In this document: in pieces, positions 7,074 to 13,772 of the stretch
Position numbering within the stretch: position 1 is the first letter of the stretch
How the letters are laid out: each line of letters begins with the position of its first letter
Source: Bacillota bacterium
GTDB lineage: Bacteria > Bacillota > Limnochordia > Darwinibacteriales > Darwinibacteriaceae
Direction of reading: 5' to 3'
Assembly (NCBI GenBank): GCA_012518325.1
Contig: JAAYSR010000020.1
Coordinates: 1 to 16,958, forward strand
DNA: 16,958 nt
Translations under genes and position numbers: made by a program
The notes under the pieces: model-generated
What the model saw: the letters and a program-made list of their open reading frames with translations, nothing else
What the model was told of the DNA's origin: nothing
Databases searched by the model: none

Positions 7074-7088
7074 TGATAATCATTCTCA
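7074..7088 (-). promoter_or_regulatory. Fur box in front of the ybaN-ygbA-ABC operon
   Basis: The plus strand reads TGATAATCATTCTCA, a 7-1-7 inverted repeat matching the Fur consensus TGATAATnATTATCA at 13 of 14 defined positions. It lies just downstream of the predicted -10 element and 21 nt upstream of the ATG, a position suited to repression by Fur or a Fur-family relative such as PerR or Zur. The sequence match is direct; the identity of the regulator is inferred. Confidence 0.8.
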
Positions 7089-7102
7089 GCCATTTATCTT
7101 AG

Positions 7103-7131
7103 ATAGTAGCAAATAACCAGTACTTTGTCAA
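7103..7131 (-). promoter_or_regulatory. Sigma-A promoter of the ybaN-ygbA-ABC operon
   Basis: On the minus strand a perfect -35 TTGACA (7131-7126) is followed after 17 nt by TACTAT (7108-7103). The expected start site is near 7096, so the Fur box would occupy the first 25 transcribed bases. Confidence 0.72.
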
Positions 7132-7154
7132 TGTCAAAAGGCATGGCAACAGGG

Positions 7155-7196
7155 CAAAAAGCAAAGCCGGACAGCTGCTTTTCACAGTTGTCCGGC
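7155..7196 (-). terminator. Intrinsic terminator of the macro-vWA operon
   Basis: On the minus strand GCCGGACAACTG pairs with CAGCTGTCCGGC (12 positions including one wobble) around a 7-nt loop, followed by TTTGCTTTTT. It lies 28 nt beyond the vWA stop codon and before the promoter of the next operon. Confidence 0.82.
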
Positions 7197-7223
7197 CAAA
7201 CCGCATCGCTGCTTGGCTCCGGG

Positions 7224-7877
7224 CTAGTACTTGCCTCCCCTGGCCTTGTAGTCTTGTTCGATTTTCTCCTTCCAGTCGCTGGAGACTTTGCCCCGCTCTC
7301 GAAACTGGGCAACGCTCTCGCTGATCACCGCAAAATTGAGGGCCAACCCTTCCTTGTCGGCATGGAAGCTTTGGGCGCGGTCCGCTCCGATGCCAAAATG
7401 ACCTGCGGTCTCAATGGCATCGATGTTCGCACCCAAAAAGATAAACTCCCAGCCGTGCTGCTCCTTGTGCTGTTCCACCAGGGCCTTGATCTGGCCTAGA
7501 GAGTATTCGCGGCTGCTGTTTTCCTGCCCGTCGGTGATAATCACGAACATTACCTGCTCAGCCCGGTAATCTTCCGCTGTGTTCTTTTGAACATTGCTGA
7601 TCTTGTGAATCGTTCTGCCCATGGCGTCAAGGAGCGCTGTTGAGCCCCCCACCTGGTATTCTTCCTCAGTCATGGGCTGGATCGCCCTAATGTCAATGCG
7701 ATCGTGGAGCAGTTCGAAGCCATGGTCAAAGAGGACTGTTGTCACGACGCACTCGCCCTCTATCAGTTTCTGTTTTTTCAGCATGGAGTTGTAACCGCCA
7801 ATGGTGTCACCCTCCAAGCCGCCCATGGAACCGCTCTTGTCCAGTACAAATACAAGTTCTGTAAGCCCCTTCTTCAC
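7224..7877 (-). CDS. von Willebrand factor type A (MIDAS) domain protein
   Basis: Soluble stand-alone vWA protein (217 aa). The metal-ion-dependent adhesion site is complete: DKSGS (Asp13, Ser15, Ser17), Thr80 in GGSTALLDA, and Asp116 in IITDGQ. The fold is followed by a family-typical EFIFLGANIDAIETAGHFGI segment (144-163). Starts at GTG 7877 with AGAGGGGG upstream. No signal peptide or membrane segment is visible, so it is presumably cytoplasmic and mediates Mg-dependent protein interactions. It is the second gene after the macro-domain gene, separated by 92 nt containing an inverted repeat. Similar small vWA proteins are widespread in bacteria and phages with no settled function. The domain call is secure; the role is unknown. 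Confidence 0.88.
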   Translation of the reverse strand: MKKGLTELVFVLDKSGSMGGLEGDTIGGYNSMLKKQKLIEGECVVTTVLFDHGFELLHDRIDIRAIQPMTEEEYQVGGSTALLDAMGRTIHKISNVQKNTAEDYRAEQVMFVIITDGQENSSREYSLGQIKALVEQHKEQHGWEFIFLGANIDAIETAGHFGIGADRAQSFHADKEGLALNFAVISESVAQFRERGKVSSDWKEKIEQDYKARGGKY

Positions 7878-7889
7878 ACTGATTACCCC

Positions 7890-7925
7890 CTCTGATGTGT
7901 TGTTGGTCTAAGCATAACATCAGAG
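7890..7925 (-). repeat. Inverted repeat in front of the vWA gene
   Basis: CTCTGATGT (7890-7898) and ACATCAGAG (7917-7925) are perfect 9-nt arms separated by 18 nt. On the minus strand the second-encountered arm ends against the purine-rich AGGGGG that probably serves as the vWA ribosome binding site. The structure could be a protein operator or an mRNA hairpin modulating vWA translation. No T run follows, so it is not a terminator. Confidence 0.5.
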
Positions 7926-7969
7926 CAGGGCGCAAAGGTCGCCTGCAAAGCGACAAATGGCGGGAACCT

Positions 7970-8944
7970 CTAAGCACCGCCCAGAAGCGGCTGGTCGTAG
8001 CGGAACAGGACTTCGTTGATCTCGAAAACATCGTACTTTCCATGCAGGATAAAGTACTCCACAATCACGTCAAACACCTGGCTGTGGGACAGTGCATAGC
8101 CTGCTCGCCGCAGGAGATCATTGGTTTCGTCTAAGGAAAGCTCCAAGGCAATGGCCAGGGCGATCACAGTGCGCTTGCTCGGCATGTAGCCCTTGTTGTT
8201 CCGAATCTTTGAGAACAGCCTGCGGTCCAGGTTGGCTTTCTTGTACACTTCCACATCGTTTTTCCCCTTGGCGTCAATCAAGCGCAGCAGAGTCGCGGAA
8301 AAGGGTTCATCCAAGTTCCCGACAATTTCGTCCAGCGGGGCACTGGACCTTAGTTCCCTGACAGAGTAAAACACCGCCTGGTTTCGCTGCCGCCTGCGCA
8401 GTTCCAACTCTTCCTCCACATAGTTGGCATCAAGGTAATCGGCAACTTCGCCCAGGAGTTCTTCGCTGACAGTGTAGGCTTCTTTGTCAAAAACCGTCAG
8501 GTAAACATCGAGTTCATGGCTTTGAAGGAAGCTTTGGACGGCGTCCATGGCCACACGCAGTGCCTCTTTCTTGGGATAGCCGTAGATCCCGCTTGAGATC
8601 AGGGGAAAGGCAATACTTTCACACCCGGTTTCAACCGCCAGCCGGAGACTGTTGGCATAACAGGAACGAAGCTTCTCCGCTTCGCCGCTTGCCCCATCCC
8701 GGTAGACAGGCCCCGCGGTGTGGATGATGTACTTGGCCGGCAAATCAAACCCAGAGGTGATCACCGCTTCCCCGGTTTCAATGGGCGCCAGCTTCCGGCA
8801 GGCTGCCTCAAGCTTGGCGCTCCCTGCCGCGGCAAAAATCGCTCCGCAAACGCCGCCGCCCTTTGCCAGCGCAGTATTGGCCGCATTGACAATGGCGTCC
8901 GTTTCCATTCTGGTAATGTCCTGCCTGACAATGGTAAAAGGCAT
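7970..8944 (-). CDS. Macro-domain protein with C-terminal HTH-like domain
   Basis: Protein of 324 aa. Residues 1-165 are a macro domain that should bind ADP-ribose or a derivative: DAIVNAAN (16-23), GGGVCGAIF (29-37), KYIIHTAGPVY (71-81), and AFPLISSGIYGYP (112-124). In MacroD-type hydrolases the loop reads GGVDGAIH; here Asp is Cys33 and His is Phe37, so hydrolase activity may differ. A charged linker (about 165-215) leads to a helical region (about 230-300, ANLDRRLFSKIRNNKGYMPSKR then ALALELSLDETNDLLRRAG) resembling an XRE-type HTH. I chose ATG 8944 because MPFTIVRQDI is the usual macro start and AAGGGGGG lies upstream; ATG 8968 is possible. It heads a two-gene unit with the vWA gene. It may sense NAD-derived signals; target unknown. 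Confidence 0.85.
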   Translation of the reverse strand: MPFTIVRQDITRMETDAIVNAANTALAKGGGVCGAIFAAAGSAKLEAACRKLAPIETGEAVITSGFDLPAKYIIHTAGPVYRDGASGEAEKLRSCYANSLRLAVETGCESIAFPLISSGIYGYPKKEALRVAMDAVQSFLQSHELDVYLTVFDKEAYTVSEELLGEVADYLDANYVEEELELRRRQRNQAVFYSVRELRSSAPLDEIVGNLDEPFSATLLRLIDAKGKNDVEVYKKANLDRRLFSKIRNNKGYMPSKRTVIALAIALELSLDETNDLLRRAGYALSHSQVFDVIVEYFILHGKYDVFEINEVLFRYDQPLLGGA

Positions 8945-9094
8945 CTCTTCCGCCCCCCTTTTTTCCATTTATTCTCTATTCGTCTCTGTGCTGCCGAGTA
9001 CCTCCTGCCTGCCAGCACTTACCATCCTTCCCCCGGCAGGACGCAGGGGGAAAAAACAGAAAGAAACAGCAAATCAGGCAGAAATGGGATAGTA

Positions 9095-9967
9095 ATGAAG
9101 AAAGCTTTGGTACTTACTCTTTTACTCGTAAGTTTTGTATTCGCCACAGGCTGCAGTACACAAAGGGATTTGGTTACATTGACTGTCTCAGTCCAAGGGC
9201 AGGGTGCGGCGGAACCGGAAGGGACAGATGATTTTGTCAAGGGGAGCATAGTAGAACTTAAAGCCATACCTGCTTCAGGCTGGCAGTTTTCCAAATGGGA
9301 AGGGGACGTGGCAGAACCTTTTTCAGTACAAACCACCGTCCTCATGGAACGAAGGCAAACCGTCACAGCGATTTTCGTTAGGCAGGCCGAACCTGAGATC
9401 CTGACAGGACCGGGAGGAATAATCACCTGGAGGGCTGACGGCTCCCCCGTTGCCAGGCGGGCCCAGGGCGCAGCAGACATCGAGTACATAATGCTGCATG
9501 CCATCAGCGATGCCGCGGCCAATCCAGGCAATCCGTATGAGATAGGCAGGATCCGGGATATCTTTGACGATTACGGAGTGGAAGCCCACTATGTTATCGA
9601 CAGAGACGGAGCAATCTACCAGTTTGTTCCCGATGATCGCATCGCCCGCCACGCCGGTGCCGGCACCTGGAAGAATGATCCGCAACTGACGAATGCCATG
9701 AACCGTTATGCCATTGGCATAGAACTGTTGGGTATCGGTACGAGGTCAGAGATGAAGGACGTCATCGGTGTGCTGGCCAATACGCGTGTCAAAGCAAGTG
9801 ACCGGGGGTACACAGATGCACAATACCTAGCTTTGGATCAACTGCTGGCACACCTCGCCGATCGGTACGGGATCCCCCGGGAGAACATCATTACCCATCA
9901 CGATTATGATCCCGGACGCAAGTGGGATCCAGGCGATCTCTTTGACTGGAGCAGAATCAGCTGCTAA
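9095..9967 (+). CDS. Lipoprotein N-acetylmuramoyl-L-alanine amidase
   Basis: Secreted, membrane-anchored peptidoglycan amidase (290 aa). A type-II signal peptide ends at the lipobox FATGC with Cys20 as the acylation site. Residues 27-97 form one InlB-type B repeat (VSVQGQGAAEPEG, IVELKAIPASGWQFSKWEGD, VTAIF). Residues 129-290 are an amidase_2/PGRP-like domain: LHAISD with Zn ligand His135, AHYVIDRDGAIYQFVPDDRIARHAG (164-188), IGIELLG (207-213), and THHDYDPGRKWDPG with likely ligands His268 and Asp278. The frame is open further upstream, but ATG 9095 gives the proper lipoprotein start; its ribosome binding site is weak. It is divergent from the macro gene and stands alone. Likely a cell-wall remodelling or spore-related enzyme. 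Confidence 0.9.
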   Translation: MKKALVLTLLLVSFVFATGCSTQRDLVTLTVSVQGQGAAEPEGTDDFVKGSIVELKAIPASGWQFSKWEGDVAEPFSVQTTVLMERRQTVTAIFVRQAEPEILTGPGGIITWRADGSPVARRAQGAADIEYIMLHAISDAAANPGNPYEIGRIRDIFDDYGVEAHYVIDRDGAIYQFVPDDRIARHAGAGTWKNDPQLTNAMNRYAIGIELLGIGTRSEMKDVIGVLANTRVKASDRGYTDAQYLALDQLLAHLADRYGIPRENIITHHDYDPGRKWDPGDLFDWSRISC

Positions 9968-9973
9968 TGCAGA

Positions 9974-9999
9974 CAGCCCCCGCTAAACTGCGGGGGCTG
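9974..9999. terminator. GC-rich hairpin between converging amidase and dps genes
   Basis: CAGCCCCCGC (9974-9983) and GCGGGGGCTG (9990-9999) form a 10-bp stem with a 6-nt loop. It lies 7 nt after the amidase stop. Neither side has a proper T run, so it may rely on other factors or simply protect 3' ends. Confidence 0.65.
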
Positions 10000-10035
10000 C
10001 CTTAACACCTTACAGAGGTTATTCAACTGTGCGCC

Positions 10036-10503
10036 CTACTTCAAAAAGGCATCCAGCATCCAGATCGTCTTCTCATACTCGGCCAGGCTGCCGATCATCA
10101 GGTCGGCACTGACTTCATCATTTGCCTCTTGGGCGGCGGCAATGCCTTCACGCAAGCCGGCAACCAGCTGGCCGTAGTCAGCAAGCAGATCTTTGGCAAT
10201 GTCTGCGCCGGAAATTGCAGCACTCTCTGCTTCCTCCAGCCTTGCCTTCTTGAGATACTCCGCCAGGGATGCCGAGGGACGCTGGCCAATCATCAGAATA
10301 CGCTCAGCCACTGCATCGATTTCTTCGGCCACTGCATCATACAGTTCTTCAAGTTTAGCATGTATGGTGAAAAACCCTGGGCCTTCTACATTCCAGTGAT
10401 AGTTGTGAAGCTTCGTGTAAAGTACATGAAGGTCGGCGAGATGCTGATCTAAGTGCTCCGCCACCTTTTTCACCGCTTCCTTAGATAAACCAATTCTGTT
10501 CAT
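10036..10503 (-). CDS. dps: Dps-family ferritin-like DNA-protection protein
   Basis: Dodecameric mini-ferritin (155 aa) that oxidises Fe(II) with peroxide and stores iron, protecting DNA. The ferroxidase residues expected at the subunit interface are present: His36 in NYHWNV, His48 in FFTIHAKLEELYD, Glu52, Asp63 and Glu67 in AEEIDAVAERIL. ATG 10503 follows AAGGAGGG. The N-terminal tail is short, so DNA binding by a Lys-rich tail is unlikely. The gene is monocistronic behind a strong promoter overlapped by a PerR/Fur-like palindrome, matching the peroxide control of mrgA/dps in Bacillota. Confidence 0.95.
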   Translation of the reverse strand: MNRIGLSKEAVKKVAEHLDQHLADLHVLYTKLHNYHWNVEGPGFFTIHAKLEELYDAVAEEIDAVAERILMIGQRPSASLAEYLKKARLEEAESAAISGADIAKDLLADYGQLVAGLREGIAAAQEANDEVSADLMIGSLAEYEKTIWMLDAFLK

Positions 10504-10563
10504 GACATGCCCTCCTTCTAAGCTGCGAATTTTTAGGAACTCATCCTAAACCTGTCATGTACC

Positions 10564-10586
10564 TTAATGATAATATTTACTATTAA
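10564..10586 (-). promoter_or_regulatory. PerR/Fur-like operator overlapping the dps promoter
   Basis: A 23-nt imperfect palindrome runs from TTAAT to ATTAA. Its central 15 bases, TGATAATATTTACTA (10568-10582), match the Fur 7-1-7 consensus at 11 of 14 positions and the PerR box TTATAATnATTATAA at 10 of 14. It covers the -10 element and part of the spacer, suitable for repression. Confidence 0.55.
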
Positions 10587-10595
10587 ATCTGTCAA
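10567..10595 (-). promoter_or_regulatory. Sigma-A promoter of dps
   Basis: On the minus strand a perfect TTGACA (10595-10590) is followed after 17 nt by TATCAT (10572-10567, 5 of 6 matches). The leader is about 60 nt and includes a small TTTAGG/CCTAAA hairpin. Confidence 0.75.
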
Positions 10596-10769
10596 GGTCT
10601 TTTTCTTCCTATCCTCTTCCTCCCTCCCGCCACTTAGTTACTATTCCTTTTTTCTCCGTCAGGTATTCAGAACTTAGAGGATTGCCGCCTCTCTCCGCTG
10701 GGATCAAGGATTTTTCCCCTGGCCGCAGAAGGTATATTACATCACAAAAAGTTAGCAGGAGGCGAGACT

Positions 10770-11324
10770 ATGACTGATAAAAATAGCCAGCGGCCGGAAA
10801 TGGTCACCAGCAGGATTGATGTACTTACCGCGATCCGCGAGCGGCGCAGCATTAGGCGCTACACAGCTGAACCTGTAGATGATGCGTGCATTAACACTGT
10901 TTTGCAGGCCGGTCTGTGCGCACCCACCGCCATGAACCGGCGCCCCTATCACTTTATTGTAATCAGGGACCGCGATACCCTTACTAAGCTTGCAGCAGGG
11001 AAACAGTACGCCAGCATGCTGTCGGACGCCCAGGCGGCCTTTGTGGTTTGCGGCGACAGCTCTGTTGAAACCAGGCGCGAACATCTCCACGCCGATTGCT
11101 TCGCGGCGACACAGAATATGCTGCTGGCAATTCACGGACTGGGCCTGGGCGGTGTCTGGCTTGGAGTTACAGTAGACTCAGACTGGTACAGGCAGCTTCA
11201 GGATACGCTCAAGCTCCCTGCTGAAATCATCCCCACAGCAGTAATCTCTGTGGGTCATCCCGCTGAAGAGAGGGCCCTGCCCCACACCTGGCAGCCGGAA
11301 AAAATTCACTGGGAAACCTGGTAG
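10770..11324 (+). CDS. Nitroreductase family protein
   Basis: FMN-dependent NAD(P)H oxidoreductase of the nitroreductase fold (184 aa). Family marks are ERRSIRRYTAEPVDD (24-38) with the FMN-phosphate-binding arginines, AGLCAPTAMNRRPYHFIVI (47-65), and GLGGVWLGV (126-134) followed by AVISVGHPAEE near 157-167. ATG 10770 is preceded by AGGAGGCGAG. The next in-frame ATG (residue 11) would remove only a hydrophilic tail. Neighbours dps and the acyl-CoA synthetase are separately promoted. The physiological substrate is unknown; quinones, nitro compounds or flavin are all possible. Confidence 0.88.
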   Translation: MTDKNSQRPEMVTSRIDVLTAIRERRSIRRYTAEPVDDACINTVLQAGLCAPTAMNRRPYHFIVIRDRDTLTKLAAGKQYASMLSDAQAAFVVCGDSSVETRREHLHADCFAATQNMLLAIHGLGLGGVWLGVTVDSDWYRQLQDTLKLPAEIIPTAVISVGHPAEERALPHTWQPEKIHWETW

Positions 11325-11337
11325 GACAGCTTTTATG

Positions 11338-11366
11338 TTGCGTAACTGTTAATTATATTTTATAAT
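11338..11366 (+). promoter_or_regulatory. Promoter of the ADP-forming acyl-CoA synthetase gene
   Basis: A perfect -10 TATAAT (11361-11366) lies 17 nt after TTGCGT (11338-11343) in an AT-rich stretch. The predicted start site near 11373 lies beyond the first in-frame ATG (11370), which supports using the downstream GTG as the translation start. Confidence 0.75.
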
Positions 11367-11414
11367 ACAATGGTGGCAGCAAACAGCGGTGTATCCGGTC
11401 AGGAGGGTTCTAAA

Positions 11415-13649
11415 GTGAGAACACTAGAGCAGCACATTGCACACGGAATTGACCAAGTCTTTGCAAGAGCCGAAGAAGCAGGAAGGCAAGTCCTTTATGA
11501 GCACGAAGTCTATGAAGTTCTCAATAAAGTAGGGATACAGACACCGAAATACCTCGTGGTAACCGGCCCAAAGGATCTGAGCGCCCAAACGGTTGACGGA
11601 TTCGGACCTAACCTCGTAGTGAAAATTGTGTCACCTGACATCGCCCACAAACAGAAGCTCGGCGGCGTCAAAATACTGCGCGGCTGGGACCTGGAGCACC
11701 TAAAAACCGTGATGGAACGCATGAAGGCAGAGGTCCTCGCCCACTTTCCCGAGGATCAGCAGCCTGGTGTCGAAGGCTTTCTCCTCGTCGAGTTTGTGCC
11801 TTATACCCCCTCCCTTGGCAATGAAACCATGATCGGATGCCGGGAAGACAGTGAGTTCGGGCCCATAGTCCTGGTCAGCAAGGGCGGGGACGATGCCGAG
11901 TTTTTCGCTGAGCACTATGATCCCGCCAGCATCTTCCTGCCCCCATTGACTCAAAAAGAGGCCCGGGATTTTGCGGCAGGCCTGAAGATTGCCCGGAAGT
12001 TCAGGGAAAGGGGCGAGGAAGCTCACCTGGACCAGATTGCAGATGCACTGGCCAAAGTTTCACGCTTGGCCTATCACTATTCCAGCCAAGGCGGGAATGG
12101 GACAAAATATCTGCTGCAATCCCTGGACATTAACCCCCTGGTCATCAGCGAGGAAGGGCAGCTGACAGCCATTGACGGCTATGCTGAGTTTCAGGTGCGC
12201 CAGGAAGCGGCAAAACCGCCGCAAATTAATCTGGAAAACCTGGAGATGTTCTTCAGGCCTCAGAGCATTGCGGTAATCGGCGTATCAGCCAACTTGGCCA
12301 GGTCCAGCATGGCCAGGGAGATCGCCAAGCTGCTGCACAGCGCCGGCCAAAGAGATCTATATCTAGTGAACCCCCGGGGCGGGACTGTGCTGATTAACGG
12401 GGAAGAATTCCAGCTCTATCAACACTTCCGCGACATTCCCCAGCCGGTAGACCTGGTGGTCTATGTGGCACCCATCGCCAGTACAGCCGAATTCGTCAAG
12501 GATCTCAGCGGGCGTGCCAAGGCGGTAATTGTCATTTCGGGCCTGCCTGCTGATTTGGAATACCAGCAGTTTGTGGCTGAAATGGACCAAGTCAGGCCTA
12601 AGGAGCTTAGGCTGATTGGGCCAAACTGCATGGGCGTCTTCTTCGCACCAGGCGATGAAGGCAAGGGAGTTAACACCCTGTTCATCGAAGAGGAGAAGCT
12701 GGGGCTGAAGTACTCGCCTGCAAGCAATGCCGCTTTGCTCACCCAAAGCGGTGCACTGGCCCTGACATCCATCGATGCTGCCCAGGAAAGCAGAATCTTT
12801 AAAGCGATAGTCAGTTTCGGGAATCAGTATGATGTGAAGATCAGCGACCTTTTGGCCTACTTTGCAGATGATCCAGCGATCGACTTGATCGCCCTTTATA
12901 TCGAAGGGCTTGCGCCAGGCGAAGGGCGGCTCTTTTATGAACTGGCCTGCAGCATCGACAAGCCCATCCTGGTTTACAAATCCGGCAAGACTGAGGCAGG
13001 TGCCCAAGCTGCAGCCTCCCACACCGCGGCCATGAGCGGCAACTATGAAGTGTTCAAAGCTGCAGCCAGGCAAGGGGGCGTCATCCTGGCGGAGAAATTG
13101 GAGGAATTTTACGACTGCCTGAAGGTATTCTCACTGCTGGCTAAAAAACAGCCTCAGGGCAGCAGGATCGCGGCTGTCTTTAATGCAGGTTTTGAATCAA
13201 CTATCGTCGCAGATGAGCTGCGCCGCCTCCAGCCTGCCAGGCTGGCTGCACATACGCTGGAGAAACTGCGGGAAACGGATGTCCATGGCCTGGTTGACCT
13301 TTCCACAGCTCTCCTGGATGTAACCCCCATGGCTGACGATCAGCTGTTTACCGACTATGTGGAAATCGTGCTGCAGGACCAGGATGTAGATTGTGTCTTG
13401 GTCAGCATTGTCCCCCACTCCAACGCCCTGAAGAGCAGCCCTCAGACTGCCAGGGATCCAGACGGCATGGCCACTCTCCTGGTGGAACTGGGCAGGAAGT
13501 ATGAAAAACCCTTGGTTGTTTCCGTTAACGGCGCCCGCCATTATGACGAGTTTGTCAAAGTGCTGGAAGAGGGAGGCCTGCCGGTGTACAGGAACCCCAG
13601 GGCAGCTGTGCAGGCGTTAGAAACCTTTGTAAATTTTTGCCTGACATAG
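11415..13649 (+). CDS. ADP-forming acetyl/acyl-CoA synthetase, fused beta-alpha order
   Basis: Interconverts acyl-CoA + ADP + Pi with acid + CoA + ATP (744 aa); in fermenters it usually conserves energy as ATP. Domain order is ATP-grasp first (about 1-265, with SPDIAHKQKLGGV, where His78 matches the second phosphorylated His of the family). Next come a CoA-binding Rossmann domain (about 272-400, MFFRPQSIAVIGVSANLARS) and a succinyl-CoA-ligase-like domain containing the phospho-His site SHTAAMSG (His536). A further ligase-like domain extends to the end. I chose GTG 11415 because AGGAGGG lies 8 nt upstream and the promoter -10 sits just before ATG 11370, making the longer form unlikely. The substrate acid is not predictable. 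Confidence 0.88.
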   Translation: MRTLEQHIAHGIDQVFARAEEAGRQVLYEHEVYEVLNKVGIQTPKYLVVTGPKDLSAQTVDGFGPNLVVKIVSPDIAHKQKLGGVKILRGWDLEHLKTVMERMKAEVLAHFPEDQQPGVEGFLLVEFVPYTPSLGNETMIGCREDSEFGPIVLVSKGGDDAEFFAEHYDPASIFLPPLTQKEARDFAAGLKIARKFRERGEEAHLDQIADALAKVSRLAYHYSSQGGNGTKYLLQSLDINPLVISEEGQLTAIDGYAEFQVRQEAAKPPQINLENLEMFFRPQSIAVIGVSANLARSSMAREIAKLLHSAGQRDLYLVNPRGGTVLINGEEFQLYQHFRDIPQPVDLVVYVAPIASTAEFVKDLSGRAKAVIVISGLPADLEYQQFVAEMDQVRPKELRLIGPNCMGVFFAPGDEGKGVNTLFIEEEKLGLKYSPASNAALLTQSGALALTSIDAAQESRIFKAIVSFGNQYDVKISDLLAYFADDPAIDLIALYIEGLAPGEGRLFYELACSIDKPILVYKSGKTEAGAQAAASHTAAMSGNYEVFKAAARQGGVILAEKLEEFYDCLKVFSLLAKKQPQGSRIAAVFNAGFESTIVADELRRLQPARLAAHTLEKLRETDVHGLVDLSTALLDVTPMADDQLFTDYVEIVLQDQDVDCVLVSIVPHSNALKSSPQTARDPDGMATLLVELGRKYEKPLVVSVNGARHYDEFVKVLEEGGLPVYRNPRAAVQALETFVNFCLT

Positions 13650-13672
13650 GGTATAATAAGCTTTAAAAGCGG

Positions 13673-13701
13673 AGCTACAGGTAGAAACCTGTAGCTTTTT
13701 C
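13673..13701 (+). terminator. Intrinsic terminator after the acyl-CoA synthetase gene
   Basis: AGCTACAGG (13673-13681) pairs with CCTGTAGCT (13688-13696), with a 6-nt loop and TTTTT following. It separates this gene from the DUF5058 operon. Confidence 0.88.
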
Positions 13702-13772
13702 ACTCTAGGAGGAATTTTCCTGCAATTGTGGAACCAACAGGGATAATAATAACGAATACAGGGGGAAAAAGC

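Noticed and set aside
7054..7083. Longer start for the YbaN-like gene
   Set aside because: It lies on the Fur box and lacks a ribosome binding site; MKKSVRML at 7053 fits the family.
9003..9042. TCCTGCC/GGCAGGA pairing between the macro and amidase genes
   Set aside because: Only 7 bp with a loop of about 25 nt, no T run and no promoter context; it is likely chance.
8720..9094. Upstream extension of the amidase frame and another plus-strand frame over the macro gene
   Set aside because: They run antisense through the conserved macro domain. The lipoprotein signal peptide fixes the amidase start at 9095.
10733..10738. TATATT as a -10 element for the nitroreductase gene
   Set aside because: No reasonable -35 lies 16-18 nt upstream, so I did not list it as a promoter.
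12363..13073. A 236-codon open frame on the minus strand inside the acyl-CoA synthetase gene
   Set aside because: It is antisense to a clear domain-bearing gene, its product is Gly/Cys/His-rich with no recognisable fold, and it lacks a convincing ribosome binding site.
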